DNA of 64,000 nucleotides, taken from Sebastes aleutianus (lineage: Eukaryota; Chordata; Actinopteri; Perciformes; Sebastidae). A program made the position numbers and the translations under genes. Shown in pieces: positions 25,806 to 37,200 of this stretch. A model generated the notes under the pieces. That model saw nothing but the letters and a program-made list of their open reading frames with translations. It made no database searches and was not told where the DNA came from. Where the stretch lies: contig CAKAKS010000066.1 in assembly GCA_916700875.1 (NCBI GenBank), forward strand, positions 15,558,361 through 15,622,360. The letters are read 5' to 3'. Each line of letters begins with the position of its first letter. Position 1 is the stretch's first letter.

Positions 25806-28800
25806 ATTTTATTCAAAGACTGCTCAAATCATGGTGCCTTTGTGCAGAAAATCCTCTCCTGGGTTTTCTACCACAGTTTACATGACAGGTGAATTGGAAA
25901 CTTAAAATTGGTCATGAGTGTGAATAGCTTTTTGCTATTCACACACAGGAGGATAGACTCAGCCTCGGTATTCCCTGACTCTGGGTATAGATAACGGATG
26001 GATGTTGACTGTGGACTATGTTGGAAATACAAGCTAGGAATATGGCCCTGGGGGTTTAAGATCATTCCCTATATTGTATCTTGCATTCAGCACACACATG
26101 AGGATACTATATACTGCAAAGTGTGGTAAACAATAGCAATGTGGCAGAGGAGAGGAGGAGGTTCACAATGATGAACAAAATGCAGGTCTTTAAAAAGCTT
26201 TGCAAATGTTTAATGAGGTGGGAAATGTATTAAACATGTCAATTGGGCCTTAAAAAGTACACACACTTTTACCCATATTTGCTCTGTGCTGTTGTTGTGC
26301 CACTATTTTACTTCCCTACGCTCAATTAACTGTCTGGTGTTTTGCCTCACATTCTTCTTTTGGACTGGAGAGTCACAACACCGGTTATCAAGACTTCCCA
26401 TGCGGCTAATCTTTATCTGGCATGTTTACCTGACACCTACTGGTGGATCTCGCCTGGAACGCCATCAATAATTCAGTGAGATCACAGGTGGTAATGAACA
26501 ATTATGGTGATTAATGTCAACTAAACTCCCAGCGGCTGCAGAGGACCAACATGCTGCTGACCCTAGCAGTAGTCACTGATCCCCACAGGACCAGATAAGA
26601 GCTGAACCAGAGCCCTCCTCTCTCTGTCTGTGTGTCTCGGTCTCTGGCGCCAGCACCCTGCACTCCTGCCTTCCTCACTCTGACACTGATGCAGAGGATG
26701 ATCAGGAGCAATGCTCTTGTTTTATTAAGATATAAAGCCAGTGTCTGACTCTAATTTACTGTTTGCCTTTAAGCAATCATGGCAGACCTTAATGTCAGTA
26801 TGGATTTTTAATAGCATGTTGTAATGACCGTCGCCAACAGTCTCGCAGATTTATAACCTGGTAGTAGATGGGAATATCACAAGCAGCAGGACAAAGCAGG
26901 CCATATTTATTTTTGTTTCAGTGTTTACCAAATGGAAACGCCAGCACGGATATCATTCGTAATGTGTCGTGACAGCGCTTTGCTTTCAAAACTAGCCGAA
27001 CAACATACTCCATCCATCGACTGGCCTGCTGCCTGCTGCATGTGTCCTGTTTTGCACACAAGGTAACTATTGGTCATTAGGTTGTGGCCTGTGAGCACTC
27101 CCAAAGAAAACACAAGCAACGCATCCTACGTGTTAAAGAATGGACATTTAATTAACAGGCTGCCTATAGGAGAGACGTTATGGTGGAGGATTTCACTTAG
27201 TAGACAGTACTGAAGTAACATAAAGGCACCAACCTCCTCCACATACACATGTATGACACACATCATCATATGTTTTATGATGTGTACAGTACATGCACAG
27301 ACAAATGTCACTGCAAACAACAAATTGCTGACGGAGCAGCCACTGCAACTATGTTAAAAAAATAAACCACACATCAGAATAATCTTTTCTCTGGGATCTG
27401 CTACGGCCCTGAACAGGAATTTAAAAAATGAACAGATGGATGCACAGTGCACAACCAGAATTATAGACTTTTCTTTCATTATAATCAATTAGTGAATTGA
27501 CCGGTGAAAAAAATGTTTATAAAATAAGTTATTAATTATTAAAATTATGCATTATAAAACTTAAAGTAAAAAAAATCTCTTAAGTACATTGTTAGTTTAA
27601 TTTTAAAATGGAAAAGGAAAATTACTTTGAAAAATAACTTTTTGTTATTCCATTTACTAACGTGTCTTGCCGGCTTTGACATTTACAGCTTCCATTTTGT
27701 GATTGATCTAAATACATCTCTTCTTAGCCAGGAGTCTGGCCAATCAGAGCTCAGAATCATTAAACGTGGTGAAAGTCTATAATTATGCAAGTAGCGCACT
27801 CTGGGCTCCATCATACTTGACTTGGCTAAAAATTGTAAAAACAAAGAAAATATCATTAATGGAATAATTCAACATTTGGGTAAATAAGCTTATTTGCTTT
27901 CCGGGGGAGAAATGAGAACAATCTTCTTATCTTCCTCACCACCAAAAAGCAGATAAGCGTATTTCCCAAAATGTCAAACTATACCTTCACAGAATACTGA
28001 GCGTTGTATCACTGAAGGTGTACAATAAATACATTTTGATGAAACATGCCAATGAGGTGGATGCAAATTTTGCTATTAAATGTAATCACAAAGGCATATT
28101 ATAAAGACAAGCAGGAGACATTTGTGCTTTGAGATGTGGATTATGCAAAAGGGGCTGTCAGTATTGCTCAGAAATCAATACATTTTCATTCACTGTACGA
28201 GCATGAGCCTGTGACTGGAAGCATTGGTATGCATTCAGTGTGGTTTTTGAAATGAAATACTTAAGATGGCCCCAAAAATAGCTTCACATTGGTCTTGGAA
28301 GTCTCTCCTGAGAGTGCATGGAGGGACATTCCCTGTATACAGCCCCCAGAAGAGACTCAATTAAATCTCAGCATGTGGTTCCACTCAGAGCATAATGAGT
28401 GCGATTTACCCACGACATGATAGTTGTGGAAGGCTGAACAGCTCGGCCTCTAAACCACCCTCCTCTCACCTCAGCACATGATCTCATACTATATATCTGC
28501 TGGCCGGACAACTGCTTTTGAGCTTCGACTCCCACAGGATGCACACAAGGAAGAAATGTTCTCTGGTCAAATTTAATTTCCACAATTCATTATCCTCAGA
28601 TTCTTGACATATGTCAAAGTACATGTTATGCTTATTATTATATTAAAATGATAATTAGATTTAATCTGGATTTCGATCACAGTCCTTAAACATGTAGGAT
28701 CATGAACAGATTGTGCGGTCGGATTAAAAGTGGATTCTTTTGTAAATGGAATAGCTTGACCCCTTTTTGTATTGCATGTTCACACTCATACCGCTGGCTC

Positions 28801-29530
28801 CTGTTCTACTTTTGTTTGACAGGTTGAAGACATTAAATGTCTGTCTCTCTTGTCTCCTCCCGGAAAAGAAATGGTCGGCACTTCGGCAGACCCAAACAAC
28901 ACCTTGAGGAGCCACTCAATTGAAAGATCCACATCTTGTGTTTAACAAATGGCCTGCTATCATTCCTGCTGAATATGAGCAAACTGATGTCGGCAAGATT
29001 TATACCCTCAGGCTTTCTCCATTGGCATGAGTGGGAGAGTGACTGCGTGGACTTTTCCTATCATGGGAGTGTTGGCACTGACCAGATGGATTGCGTTGTG
29101 AATTGAAATGTAAGCTTGTAAAGTCCAGATGGCTGCAACGGATCAGGCCTTCCCTATATGCTGTTAGTCTTGACAGAGAAATACCAGAACTTTTTTGAAT
29201 ACGAGCTGATTGGAACATATCGCCTTTGAGGTTTCCATGGAGAGGAGGGAAACATTCCCAGGGTGCAGTGCATGTGGGGAGTGAGCGTGTAATAAACAGG
29301 CTTTCTAAAGCTTTATGACTGCTCTGGTGATTTACAGCCTGCCATCATGAACTGAGCGAATCCCGGACTGTACTGCACCCTGCAAATCGTTTTTTTTTTT
29401 TTCCCAAGAGGAAGTATGCAGGTGCTGTCAAATACATCTCCAAAAGTTTCAAATCAATTCACACAAAGCAGGGAACAAGTGAGGGTGTTGCAGACATTTT
29501 TAGTGAGGAGGCAGTGGTGGACTCAAGGGC
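25806..29530. other. Intergenic DNA, no gene recognised
   Basis: Mixed-composition DNA with a strongly AT-rich patch near 27480-27660. None of the short ORFs resembles a known protein and no splice-consistent exon series is visible. Confidence 0.5.
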
Positions 29531-29925
29531 CCTCTTTGATGCCCCTAGGGTAGATAAAACATGATAAAGAGCCCTCTAGGGCACCGTTGCAGTAGATAAA
29601 ATATGATAAAGTGACCACTAGGGTGCCCTTCCAGTAGATAAAACATGATGAAGTGCCCTTTTAGGGTGACCTATCAGTGGAGAAAATATGATTAAGTGCC
29701 CTCTTAGGGTGCCCTTCCAGTAGAGACGATGTGATAAAATACCCTCTAGGGTGACTTATCAGTGGAGAAAATGTGATAAGGTGCCCTCTAGGTGACCTAT
29801 CGGTGGAGATAACATGATAAAAGTGCTCTTCCAACAGAAAAATGTGATGCAGTGCCCACTAGGGCGGCCTTAAAATGGAGAAAAAAGTATGCAGTGCCAT
29901 ATAGGCTGCCCTACAGTACATGCTA
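29531..29925. repeat. Degenerate 42-bp minisatellite, about nine copies
   Basis: Units follow the pattern AGTGCCCTCTAGGGTGNCC..TANCAGTNGAGAAAATATGAT. Copies of the TAGATAAAA/TGGAGAAAA element begin near 29551, 29593, 29635, 29678, 29721, 29763, 29804, 29834 and 29877, so the spacing is 41-43 bp apart from one shortened unit. No ORF runs through it. Confidence 0.85.
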
Positions 29926-30822
29926 GAAAACTTTCTTTGAGCTGGTGCCCCACTACATGCAGCCTGAGTCCGCCACTGTGAGGAGGACTATGTTAATCTG
30001 AAGGATATGCACATGATTAAACAGATCAGACATCATACATTTGGCCTTAATTGGTCAATACATCATACATGTATGTAAGGGAAATCACAAACTAAAAATA
30101 TATGTATAAAGTTATTCTTGCAAATGACTTATTATGCAATATTTACTCTGTAATGGTGAGTAAGCTGTTGCGCCCGATTCCACTATCAACAATTGTTCTT
30201 GTGCCAGCTGCCATACTTGACTACACTAGGACCAGGTCCCGGTCCACCAAAGGCATCTTCTCACGCAAAGACAAATGAGCATTTATCAAGCTGTCCGCTC
30301 CACAGCAGTGACCGAGGGGAGGGGGCAGAGGGGCCTCTTGGTCATCAGCGCCAGTGTTTTGCTTTTGCCCATTTTTCCCTTTTGTGAATGTACTCACAAT
30401 TCCACAACTTCCTGTCAGATTAGGGACAAAGTGACTCAGACTAAAAAAATAAAAAGCCATTTAAATCTAAATGGGGCAAAAGGGAAGGGAGACCTTGCGT
30501 ATATGTTGGCAGACAAAAGCATGCCACAACACAATTTGATTAAACATCTATTAGATTCTCTCTCAAGACCGTTTGTTTTAGGAGTGACGTTTATTGGCAA
30601 CAAATAAGTACAGATGCAGACAGCTTTCTATCTAGGTAGGCTACTGTAAACATAAAAACTCATGTTCAATAATATGAGGAAGTCTGTGAAATGTTCAGTG
30701 TGTCTGTCACAGTACATTTAATTACCCAAATATGATGCTATATCTAAAGTACAAATCACAAAGAAAAAGTCACTGTGTTCAATAGGAAGCTGGAGCAAGC
30801 AGCTGGTTAGCTTAAGATAAGA
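29926..30822. other. Intergenic DNA, no feature seen
   Basis: No gene recognised. ORFs at 30193-30387 and 30275-30607 overlap on the same strand in different frames and match no known family. Confidence 0.5.
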
Positions 30823-30870
30823 TAAGATAAGATATCCCTTTATTAGTCCCACAGTGGGGAAATCTTCAAG
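30823..30870 (-). mobile_element. LINE 3'-tail fragment with a GATAA tract
   Basis: On the minus strand it reads CCCACTGTGGGACTAATAAA, then GGGATATC and a run of TTATC units. This matches the general form of fish LINE/SINE 3' ends (a GGGA..AATAAAG motif followed by a short tandem tail). Only the extreme 3' end is present. Confidence 0.55.
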
Positions 30871-31972
30871 ACTGGAAACAGCTAGCCTTGCTCTGTTGTG
30901 TCTAATGTGTCAATTGATACATTCATTAATATAAAAATATTTATCCTCGCTGTTTTGAAGAAGAAATGTTGAAATATCAATATATCAAAAATCATTGGAA
31001 TATTCAGGGTAAATATCTTCATGAAAGGTATGTAGAAAGGTATGAAAGATATTCTCTTGTTTATCTTCTCATTAAGTAGAAGTAAAGTGCAAGGTGGGAA
31101 TGAACGCAGAGCAATCACAGCTGTACAGCTGATCGGACCAAAGAAGGAACTGCTCTGTGACAAGAGAGCTGAGCACCGCAGCAGAGCGCTGGATATCTGA
31201 AGTGAATCGCATGGAAGGCATTTCCCTGATTGTTCTTCTTCAATGCACCGGCTTGAGTAACAGCGAGATAGCCATCTATTATTTTCTTTTACAGCTTTGA
31301 GTCAAAGGGAGGGCACTTATTTCCTGTTCTCCACAGTTGGGGGTGCCTCGTGCCTTGTGGTTTGCAAAGTTGACCACAAACTGTATTACAAATAAGCCTT
31401 TAGAGTCCTTCAGGAGTTACCGTATTAAAGTGGATAAAATGAGCTAATATTACAATTAAACAGCTTAATTTAATCAAAAGAGTCCAATATTTTTTATGTT
31501 TACTGCAAAGCTGGTGCTCAAATGAATGACAAAACATGTTGTTGAGCCTTGGAAGTGCGTGTTTGACACAATCCAGCATCATTTGACCATCAGGACAGAA
31601 GCCAGCAGTGGAAAAGCCCGTCACATTGTTGACACAGTCAAGTGACAGATACAGTTAATGGGTTAACAAGCTTAGTGCAGCTGCTACATTCAACACAACA
31701 TCAGTGACATTAAAGAATAAGGCTGATGGACACTTTTAAACATACAATTTAAACAAAGTGTGTGTCACAAAGATCATTTTGCAACTTTGACAAATGTTAC
31801 ACACATTTTGCAAATTGTTCTTGTCCTGTAGTAATATATGTACGTCTATGTGTGTGTGGCTCTATTAGGGTACTGAGCCCTGTATGGCTTCTTCGGCACA
31901 CTTTTCAACTCCTCCCCTCTGCCTTCAGCCAGGGTGTGATTACAGCCAATACAATCTTGGGCAACCTGCACT
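30871..31972. other. Distal upstream region of adrb3
   Basis: No gene or complete element. AT-rich with short unrecognised ORFs. May include upstream regulatory DNA of adrb3, but I identify no specific site. Confidence 0.4.
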
Positions 31973-32013
31973 GAGAGAGAGAGAGAGAGAGTGAGATAGA
32001 GAGAGAGAGAGAG
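31973..32013. repeat. (GA)n microsatellite upstream of adrb3
   Basis: About 40 bases of GA dinucleotide repeat with one interruption (GTGAGATAG). It lies about 540 bases upstream of the adrb3 start codon, in or near the presumed promoter/leader. GA tracts can bind GAGA-type factors, but no function is shown. Confidence 0.9.
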
Positions 32014-32556
32014 CAAAAGAAAGAGTGGGAGCCGCTCTGGTGCACTCTGGTGGTTCTTGCAACGGCGTCAGTGTCGCTTGATCTCCAACAGTCCAACTGT
32101 AGCTCATGCAAGATTCAGCGCAAAACACCGCAAACTATACTCCAATCCCAGTGGACATATTTAAATGGATACAGCTGGATCTTCTTCTCAAAACTTTTTT
32201 CCACTTCATGTTAATGTTTCCTGGGTTCATGAAAGTGCTGCAACTCCGTCAACTAATATTGTTTGAGCTTTGTGGACAGTTTGGATACATCTTTTTGGAG
32301 AACATGCTGTTGCTGCCCACACCAGTAGACCTTCCACTAACAATCAGGTCTTGGTCATCACGTCTGGAAACATGGGAAGCCACTACTGCCTTGTGAACAC
32401 ACGCCAGACAAGACTCTGTGGCTGTGAAATGTAAGCAGTAACTGCAAAGTAAAGAATGACTATTATTTAGTGAGCAGATTTATGATGCTTTTAAGAAGCG
32501 CAGATTCTTCCGTTTTGTTAACTTTGACGTGAAAAACACATCTTGAGCTTAATATA
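32014..32556 (+). promoter_or_regulatory. adrb3: Presumed promoter/5' leader of adrb3 with upstream ORFs
   Basis: The start of transcription is not visible. Upstream ATGs open a 96-codon ORF (32106-32396), a 4-codon ORF (32456-32470) and a 16-codon ORF (32482-32532) whose stop is 24 bases before the receptor ATG. A CRE-like octamer TGACGTGA lies at 32525-32532. If this DNA is in the mRNA, the small ORFs could damp translation, as reported for the short leader ORF of mammalian ADRB2. No TATA box was recognised. Confidence 0.4.
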
Positions 32557-33864
32557 ATGGATGTTAACCTGAGCACTTCAGCATCCTATGTGATCAACAG
32601 AACAGAGCCGTACCACGCTGCGGCAGGACCCTGGAGCCTCATCATACTGGTCATCATCATATTGACCATAGTGGTGGGAAACCTGCTGGTCATCATCGCT
32701 GGAGCTCGTACTTCACAGCTTCAGACGACGACAAACATTTTCATTATGTCACTGGCGTGCGCGGACCTCATCATGGGGGTCCTCGTGGTGCCTCTGGGGG
32801 CCACTATCGTGGTGACGGGTAACTGGCAGCTCAGCGACACGTTCTGTGAGTTCTGGACTTCTGTGGATGTCCTGTGTGTGACAGCGAGCATCGAGACGCT
32901 CTGCGTCATAGCGGTGGATCGGTATATAGCTATCACGAGGCCGCTCCGATACAAGGTTCTACTCAATAAGTGGCGTGCCAGAATAATAGTTTGCTTAGTG
33001 TGGGTTGTGTCTGCTTTAATTTCCTTTGTACCAATAATGAAAGGGTATTGGCGTGATAATGATGATGAAGCAGCGAAGGAGTGCTACGATAACCCGACAT
33101 GCTGTGACTTTGTGACCAACAGGGCCTTCGCTATTGTATCTTCTATAGTGTCTTTTTACATTCCACTGCTCATAATGATATTTGTGTATGCAAAAGTTTT
33201 TCTAATAGCCACGCGGCAGGTCCAGCTCATAGATAAGAACCGCATGCGTTTCCAGAATGAGTACCCGACAGCGCAGGTGCAAGTTGGCCCCCACATCAAC
33301 ATTGTCCTGCCGACGGCGTGTGCAGGCTCCAGCAGCTGTAGCGGTGTAGCGCGGAGAAAGAGCGTCAAGCGGAGGCCGTCGCGGCTGGTGCTCATCAAAG
33401 AGCACAAGGCCCTCAAGACTTTGGGGATCATCATGGGGACCTTCACCGTGTGCTGGCTGCCATTCTTCGTCGCCAACATCATCAACGCATTTGTAAGAGA
33501 CATTCCCTCAGAGAGGATCTTTCGACTGTTAAACTGGCTGGGTTACATCAACTCTGGCCTCAATCCCATCATCTACTGCAGGAGTCCTGAGTTTCGCACT
33601 GCGTTCAAGAACCTGCTGGGCTGTCCGTGGCTGTCCACCCAGCGGCTCAATACGTTCTACAAAGAGCTGAGGACTCGTTGCTCCTGCTTTCTATCGCAGG
33701 CTGAGTCGGGCACAGCCGGCTCTTTCCAAAAGTCTCCGACCAGTAAGACTGAGGGCAGTGAGAGTCATGGAAGCAGCAAAAGTGAGGAGGCTTTCCCTGA
33801 TCCTCTGCAGTCCAACGGCAGCACACAGTTCAGTGACTCATCAGAGCCTGAGACCAAATTGTAA
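32557..33864 (+). CDS. adrb3: Beta-3-type adrenergic receptor, main coding exon
   Basis: A 435-residue class A GPCR for adrenaline/noradrenaline, acting at the plasma membrane through Gs; human ADRB3 has 408 residues. Visible landmarks: N-glycosylation sequons at N4 and N14; seven hydrophobic segments; N42 and D70 in TM1 and TM2; amine-binding D104 in TM3 (WTSVDVLCVTASIETL); DRY at 121-123; TM5 serines S195, S196 and S199; FTVCWLPFF at 296-304; N326 in TM7; NPIIY at 336-340; C356 as a likely palmitoylation site after helix 8. The SFVPIM segment and ATRQVQL at the base of TM5 favour beta-3 over beta-1/2, as does the neighbouring got1l1. The ATG has A at -3 and G at +4. The third loop carries RRKS and RRPS, basophilic kinase consensus sites. 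The stop TAA overlaps a GTAAGT donor at 33861, so the true tail may continue in a second exon. A beta-1/2-like paralogue is the alternative, but less likely. Confidence 0.93.
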   Translation: MDVNLSTSASYVINRTEPYHAAAGPWSLIILVIIILTIVVGNLLVIIAGARTSQLQTTTNIFIMSLACADLIMGVLVVPLGATIVVTGNWQLSDTFCEFWTSVDVLCVTASIETLCVIAVDRYIAITRPLRYKVLLNKWRARIIVCLVWVVSALISFVPIMKGYWRDNDDEAAKECYDNPTCCDFVTNRAFAIVSSIVSFYIPLLIMIFVYAKVFLIATRQVQLIDKNRMRFQNEYPTAQVQVGPHINIVLPTACAGSSSCSGVARRKSVKRRPSRLVLIKEHKALKTLGIIMGTFTVCWLPFFVANIINAFVRDIPSERIFRLLNWLGYINSGLNPIIYCRSPEFRTAFKNLLGCPWLSTQRLNTFYKELRTRCSCFLSQAESGTAGSFQKSPTSKTEGSESHGSSKSEEAFPDPLQSNGSTQFSDSSEPETKL

Positions 33865-34066
33865 GTTCCCCCGTCTTATCTTATTTTACCTACACAGTCA
33901 CATTATTTTTTTGAATGTTTTAAAATGTTTCTACAGAAACATAAATACTTTCAAATCTCTATGAAACTGAGAGAACAGGGAGGTAAATCAGGGATTGTGT
34001 CACCGTGGCCACTGGTTTGAAATCTATTTTCTTATTCACCATTGTTTTTTCCTTTTTTCTCATTAG

Positions 34067-34109
34067 TAAAGCTAAGTGTTACATCAGAGGTCTACCATGT
34101 GACATGTGA
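34067..34109 (+). CDS. adrb3: Candidate second coding exon of adrb3
   Basis: A donor AAATT/GTAAGT at 33860/33861 and an acceptor with a long pyrimidine tract (TTTTTTCCTTTTTTCTCATTAG, AG at 34065-34066) define a 206-base intron. Splicing joins the first two bases of codon 435 to T34067, changes Leu435 to Phe and adds 13 more residues (KAKCYIRGLPCDM) before TGA at 34107-34109, giving 448 residues. Mammalian ADRB3 genes also have an intron near the C-terminus, which makes this plausible. The extension contains two cysteines. It is inferred from splice consensus only; the unspliced stop may be used instead or as well. The exon would continue into 3' UTR. Confidence 0.55.
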
Positions 34110-34282
34110 GCAGGTCATTTGCTCTGTGAAGCAGAGGTGTGACGACTAACAATGTAGAATCAATGTCACGAAGAATCCATTATTGCTTTTGGACATCCTG
34201 TTGCAGATTAGTAAAGCGTTGCACAATGATGATGATAAAAACACGTCTGTGTACTCGTGTGCTTGTTTCAATATTAGCTGCT

Positions 34283-34295
34283 AATAAAATAATAA
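34283..34295 (+). terminator. adrb3: Possible polyadenylation signals for adrb3
   Basis: Two overlapping AATAAA-type hexamers (from 34283 and 34290) are the first after the receptor coding sequence, about 175 bases past the alternative stop. The region is A/T-rich and further AATAAA matches occur near 34577, so the real cleavage site is uncertain. Confidence 0.4.
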
Positions 34296-37200
34296 AAACA
34301 AAAAAAAGATAATGGAAAATAATAAGCCATTTTCATTTTCAGGGACATCTAAAGTTTCAAACATTTCAAACAAGTTTGAATTTTTTTTTCCTTATAAATA
34401 TATTTAGCCTTTTACCAAATTATAATCCATTATTGGCTTGTAAGGGTTTACCTCTACTTATCTACACATCCTCTTGGTATTGTGCATACTGTATATACTT
34501 CTATGATATATACAACATGTACAGTGTAAAGACATTAACTAGGCATCGTAGACACTTACTGTAAATATATCTTGAAAATAAAAATAAATACAATATCAAA
34601 AAGAGTCCAAAGAATGTAGATAACATTTTTGAAATTTGGAGTTTGATAGAAAACTGTAGCTTTACTGCCCATTTCCTAAAAGTAGAAAGCCATATTTGGA
34701 CATGTTTTAATACATCACTGTGCTGCTCCAGGAAAAAAATAAATTGGAGTGGAACAGTGCAGAAAAATAAATATTTTTTTAAGCATTGGTTGCTGTTGGG
34801 TTGTTACAATATTACAAAACTAAAAGTGAAACTTCATGCATGATTAAATTGATGTTTCAGGTCTGTGCCTGTATCTGTTACTGCACTATGTTACCTGTAA
34901 TCAATTTTTTAGTCCTGCTGATGTTAATGTTGTAAAGATATTGCTGGTACTCTGTTTGGGTGGGTAGTATGTTTTTAGCACACTAATTAATAATAGTTAA
35001 CAATATTATTAATCAATTTGCATTTTATAGAAACCTCCATACTGTATATGTAGTATTTTTGGTCAATTTTATTATCTGGTATCTGAAAACGGTGTGCCAT
35101 AATGACAAAGATGACAGTAAAGTGACTCTGTAAAACCACTGGGCGATGTGATGTTTGAGGACATTTCCAAATATTACCGTGTATCTCTGCCTGTCAGTGG
35201 GCCTCAGTGTGTTCTGGCCAACACCCCTTGCTGCAGATAAATCTTTATCACTAACGCACAAGACTTCCCCCATAACTGGACAGGCTGTTTACAAGACTGA
35301 CAGCCAATGAGAACAGCTCGTTAACATGGGTTTAATGGGCTAGGTGGGACACACCAGGTTGACAGCGGGCCTGTCACAGAATAGAGGAAGATATGTAGTA
35401 ATAATTAGGAGTTATGTTATAACTCTAGAACGATCCTAGAAAGGTGTTAAAGAAAGTTTTCTATCTATTAAGTAAATGCTGGATATCTATGACATAAGAA
35501 TTGCCATTTATGTTAATCTACAATATTTGCTGTATTATTGAACTTTGTGCTCCGAATTTGAATTTAGTAAAAAAAAAAATCTAAATGTAATAACTTATCA
35601 TAATAACTAATAATTAATCACCAAGTTTGATTGAGGTCTCCAACATGTGTCACAATTGAAGGTTTTAAGTGCCGCTTTGTCGTCACAAATTCAAATTGTG
35701 GCTTCTGTGAGTTTGAAATTGAAATTAAAATCCATCCATTCAATTTCAGTAATGTGCTTTCAATTTCAGAGCATAAAATTCGAATTCACAACTCATAATT
35801 CAGTTTCATTTGACAAGTGGCACACCTCTTACACGGCAGCCCTCCCAAGAGTAACCCAGTAATACGACAGAGGGATGTTTCATTTCAAATATTTACTCTG
35901 CACTATAAATATATATATGTATCATTTTCTCTTCTCTTTACATCCTCTCAGTGGAATTTTACAGACATATAAAACGGGAGACATTTAGGAGCATATAAAA
36001 GTCTTCCTTAAAAGGAGCCTGGTGTAATCTGTAGTAAATCACCCCAAGGGGAAGGCTCAGCGGACTCACCCAGCGCTTTGAGCTGGATTTCAAACGTAAG
36101 TGAGACCAGCCGTGAGACAGGTTTAATGAAGGAATATGACAACCGGTTCCAGGTAGAGTCTGGACTGCTGAAGAGGTTTGTTATTGAGTGCCAATAATGC
36201 CATGCTAGGCCTCAGTCAACCTTCTATATCTACGCAACTAGCGACACAAAAGAGCAATTGAGCAGCTTATTCCCTTTAAACCCTGGGACAACATGCAACA
36301 GCAGGTTTAGTTAAGCCAGGAGCTGATGCACCGTGGCAGGGCTGATAAAAAGCGAGGCGGCAACCGTTGACATGAATGGTTACTAGGGAAGAGTGACTGT
36401 ACTGCATTATCACCGGTTACTTTGTTTTCATGGAAATACATGCAGGCATGTCACTGCTGCCCTTATCAACACCCACAGCAACCTTCAGCTTCTGTCACGT
36501 ATGCACCATGTGATATATGACGAGTCCAATTTTTCTCAGATTCCCCTCATAACAGCTTGTTTAATTCATCATCCGTGATGGTTTTGGTCATCAAAGTGGC
36601 AGTGGAGGCAAATGTCCTAAGTTGACCAGTCCACGTGACTTTTTTTTCTCACAGAATTAAAAGCGGTCTCCTCATATTGCTCAAAGTGAAACATGCGGCT
36701 GCTGCATTAGTCCTAATACGTGTATTGGAGGCATTTAAGACAAAATCTTCATGTATTTGGAAGGCATCCCTGTGTGTTATGAGTGGAGGGATTTTGTTAG
36801 CACAGTTTATCCATGATTGAGAACACTAAAATTAAGCTAACAGAGAGCAGGACATTTTATTTCAAAGAGCAGCAGCCAACTAGGTTGTGGACTAAATTGC
36901 AATGTGAATGTGAAGCTTAAATGAAGAGTCTAATAGACCGGTTTAGAGCAAAGACACAGGACTATTATTCCTGCGTGAGATCATGGAACAATATCATTAT
37001 TATAGCTCATACTCTACAGGAAACATGTTGTGTGCTCCAGCTGTGCCGGTGCATCACGATTAAAGTATCAAGAGATGCCCGTGAGGAGAAGACTTGTAAA
37101 CATGTTGCTGATAAAAACTGAACGAAAGATAGGCTTGCATGGCCATAATGCACACTAAAATACTTTCCATCTTAGAAGGATAAACATGAACAAGATCTGA

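Noticed and set aside
32106..32396. 96-codon ORF upstream of adrb3 considered as a separate gene
   Set aside because: No recognisable domain; it lies in the presumed promoter/leader and is better treated as an upstream ORF if transcribed.
32721..33503. Minus-strand and alternate-frame ORFs overlapping adrb3
   Set aside because: Shadow frames of the receptor coding sequence with no family similarity.
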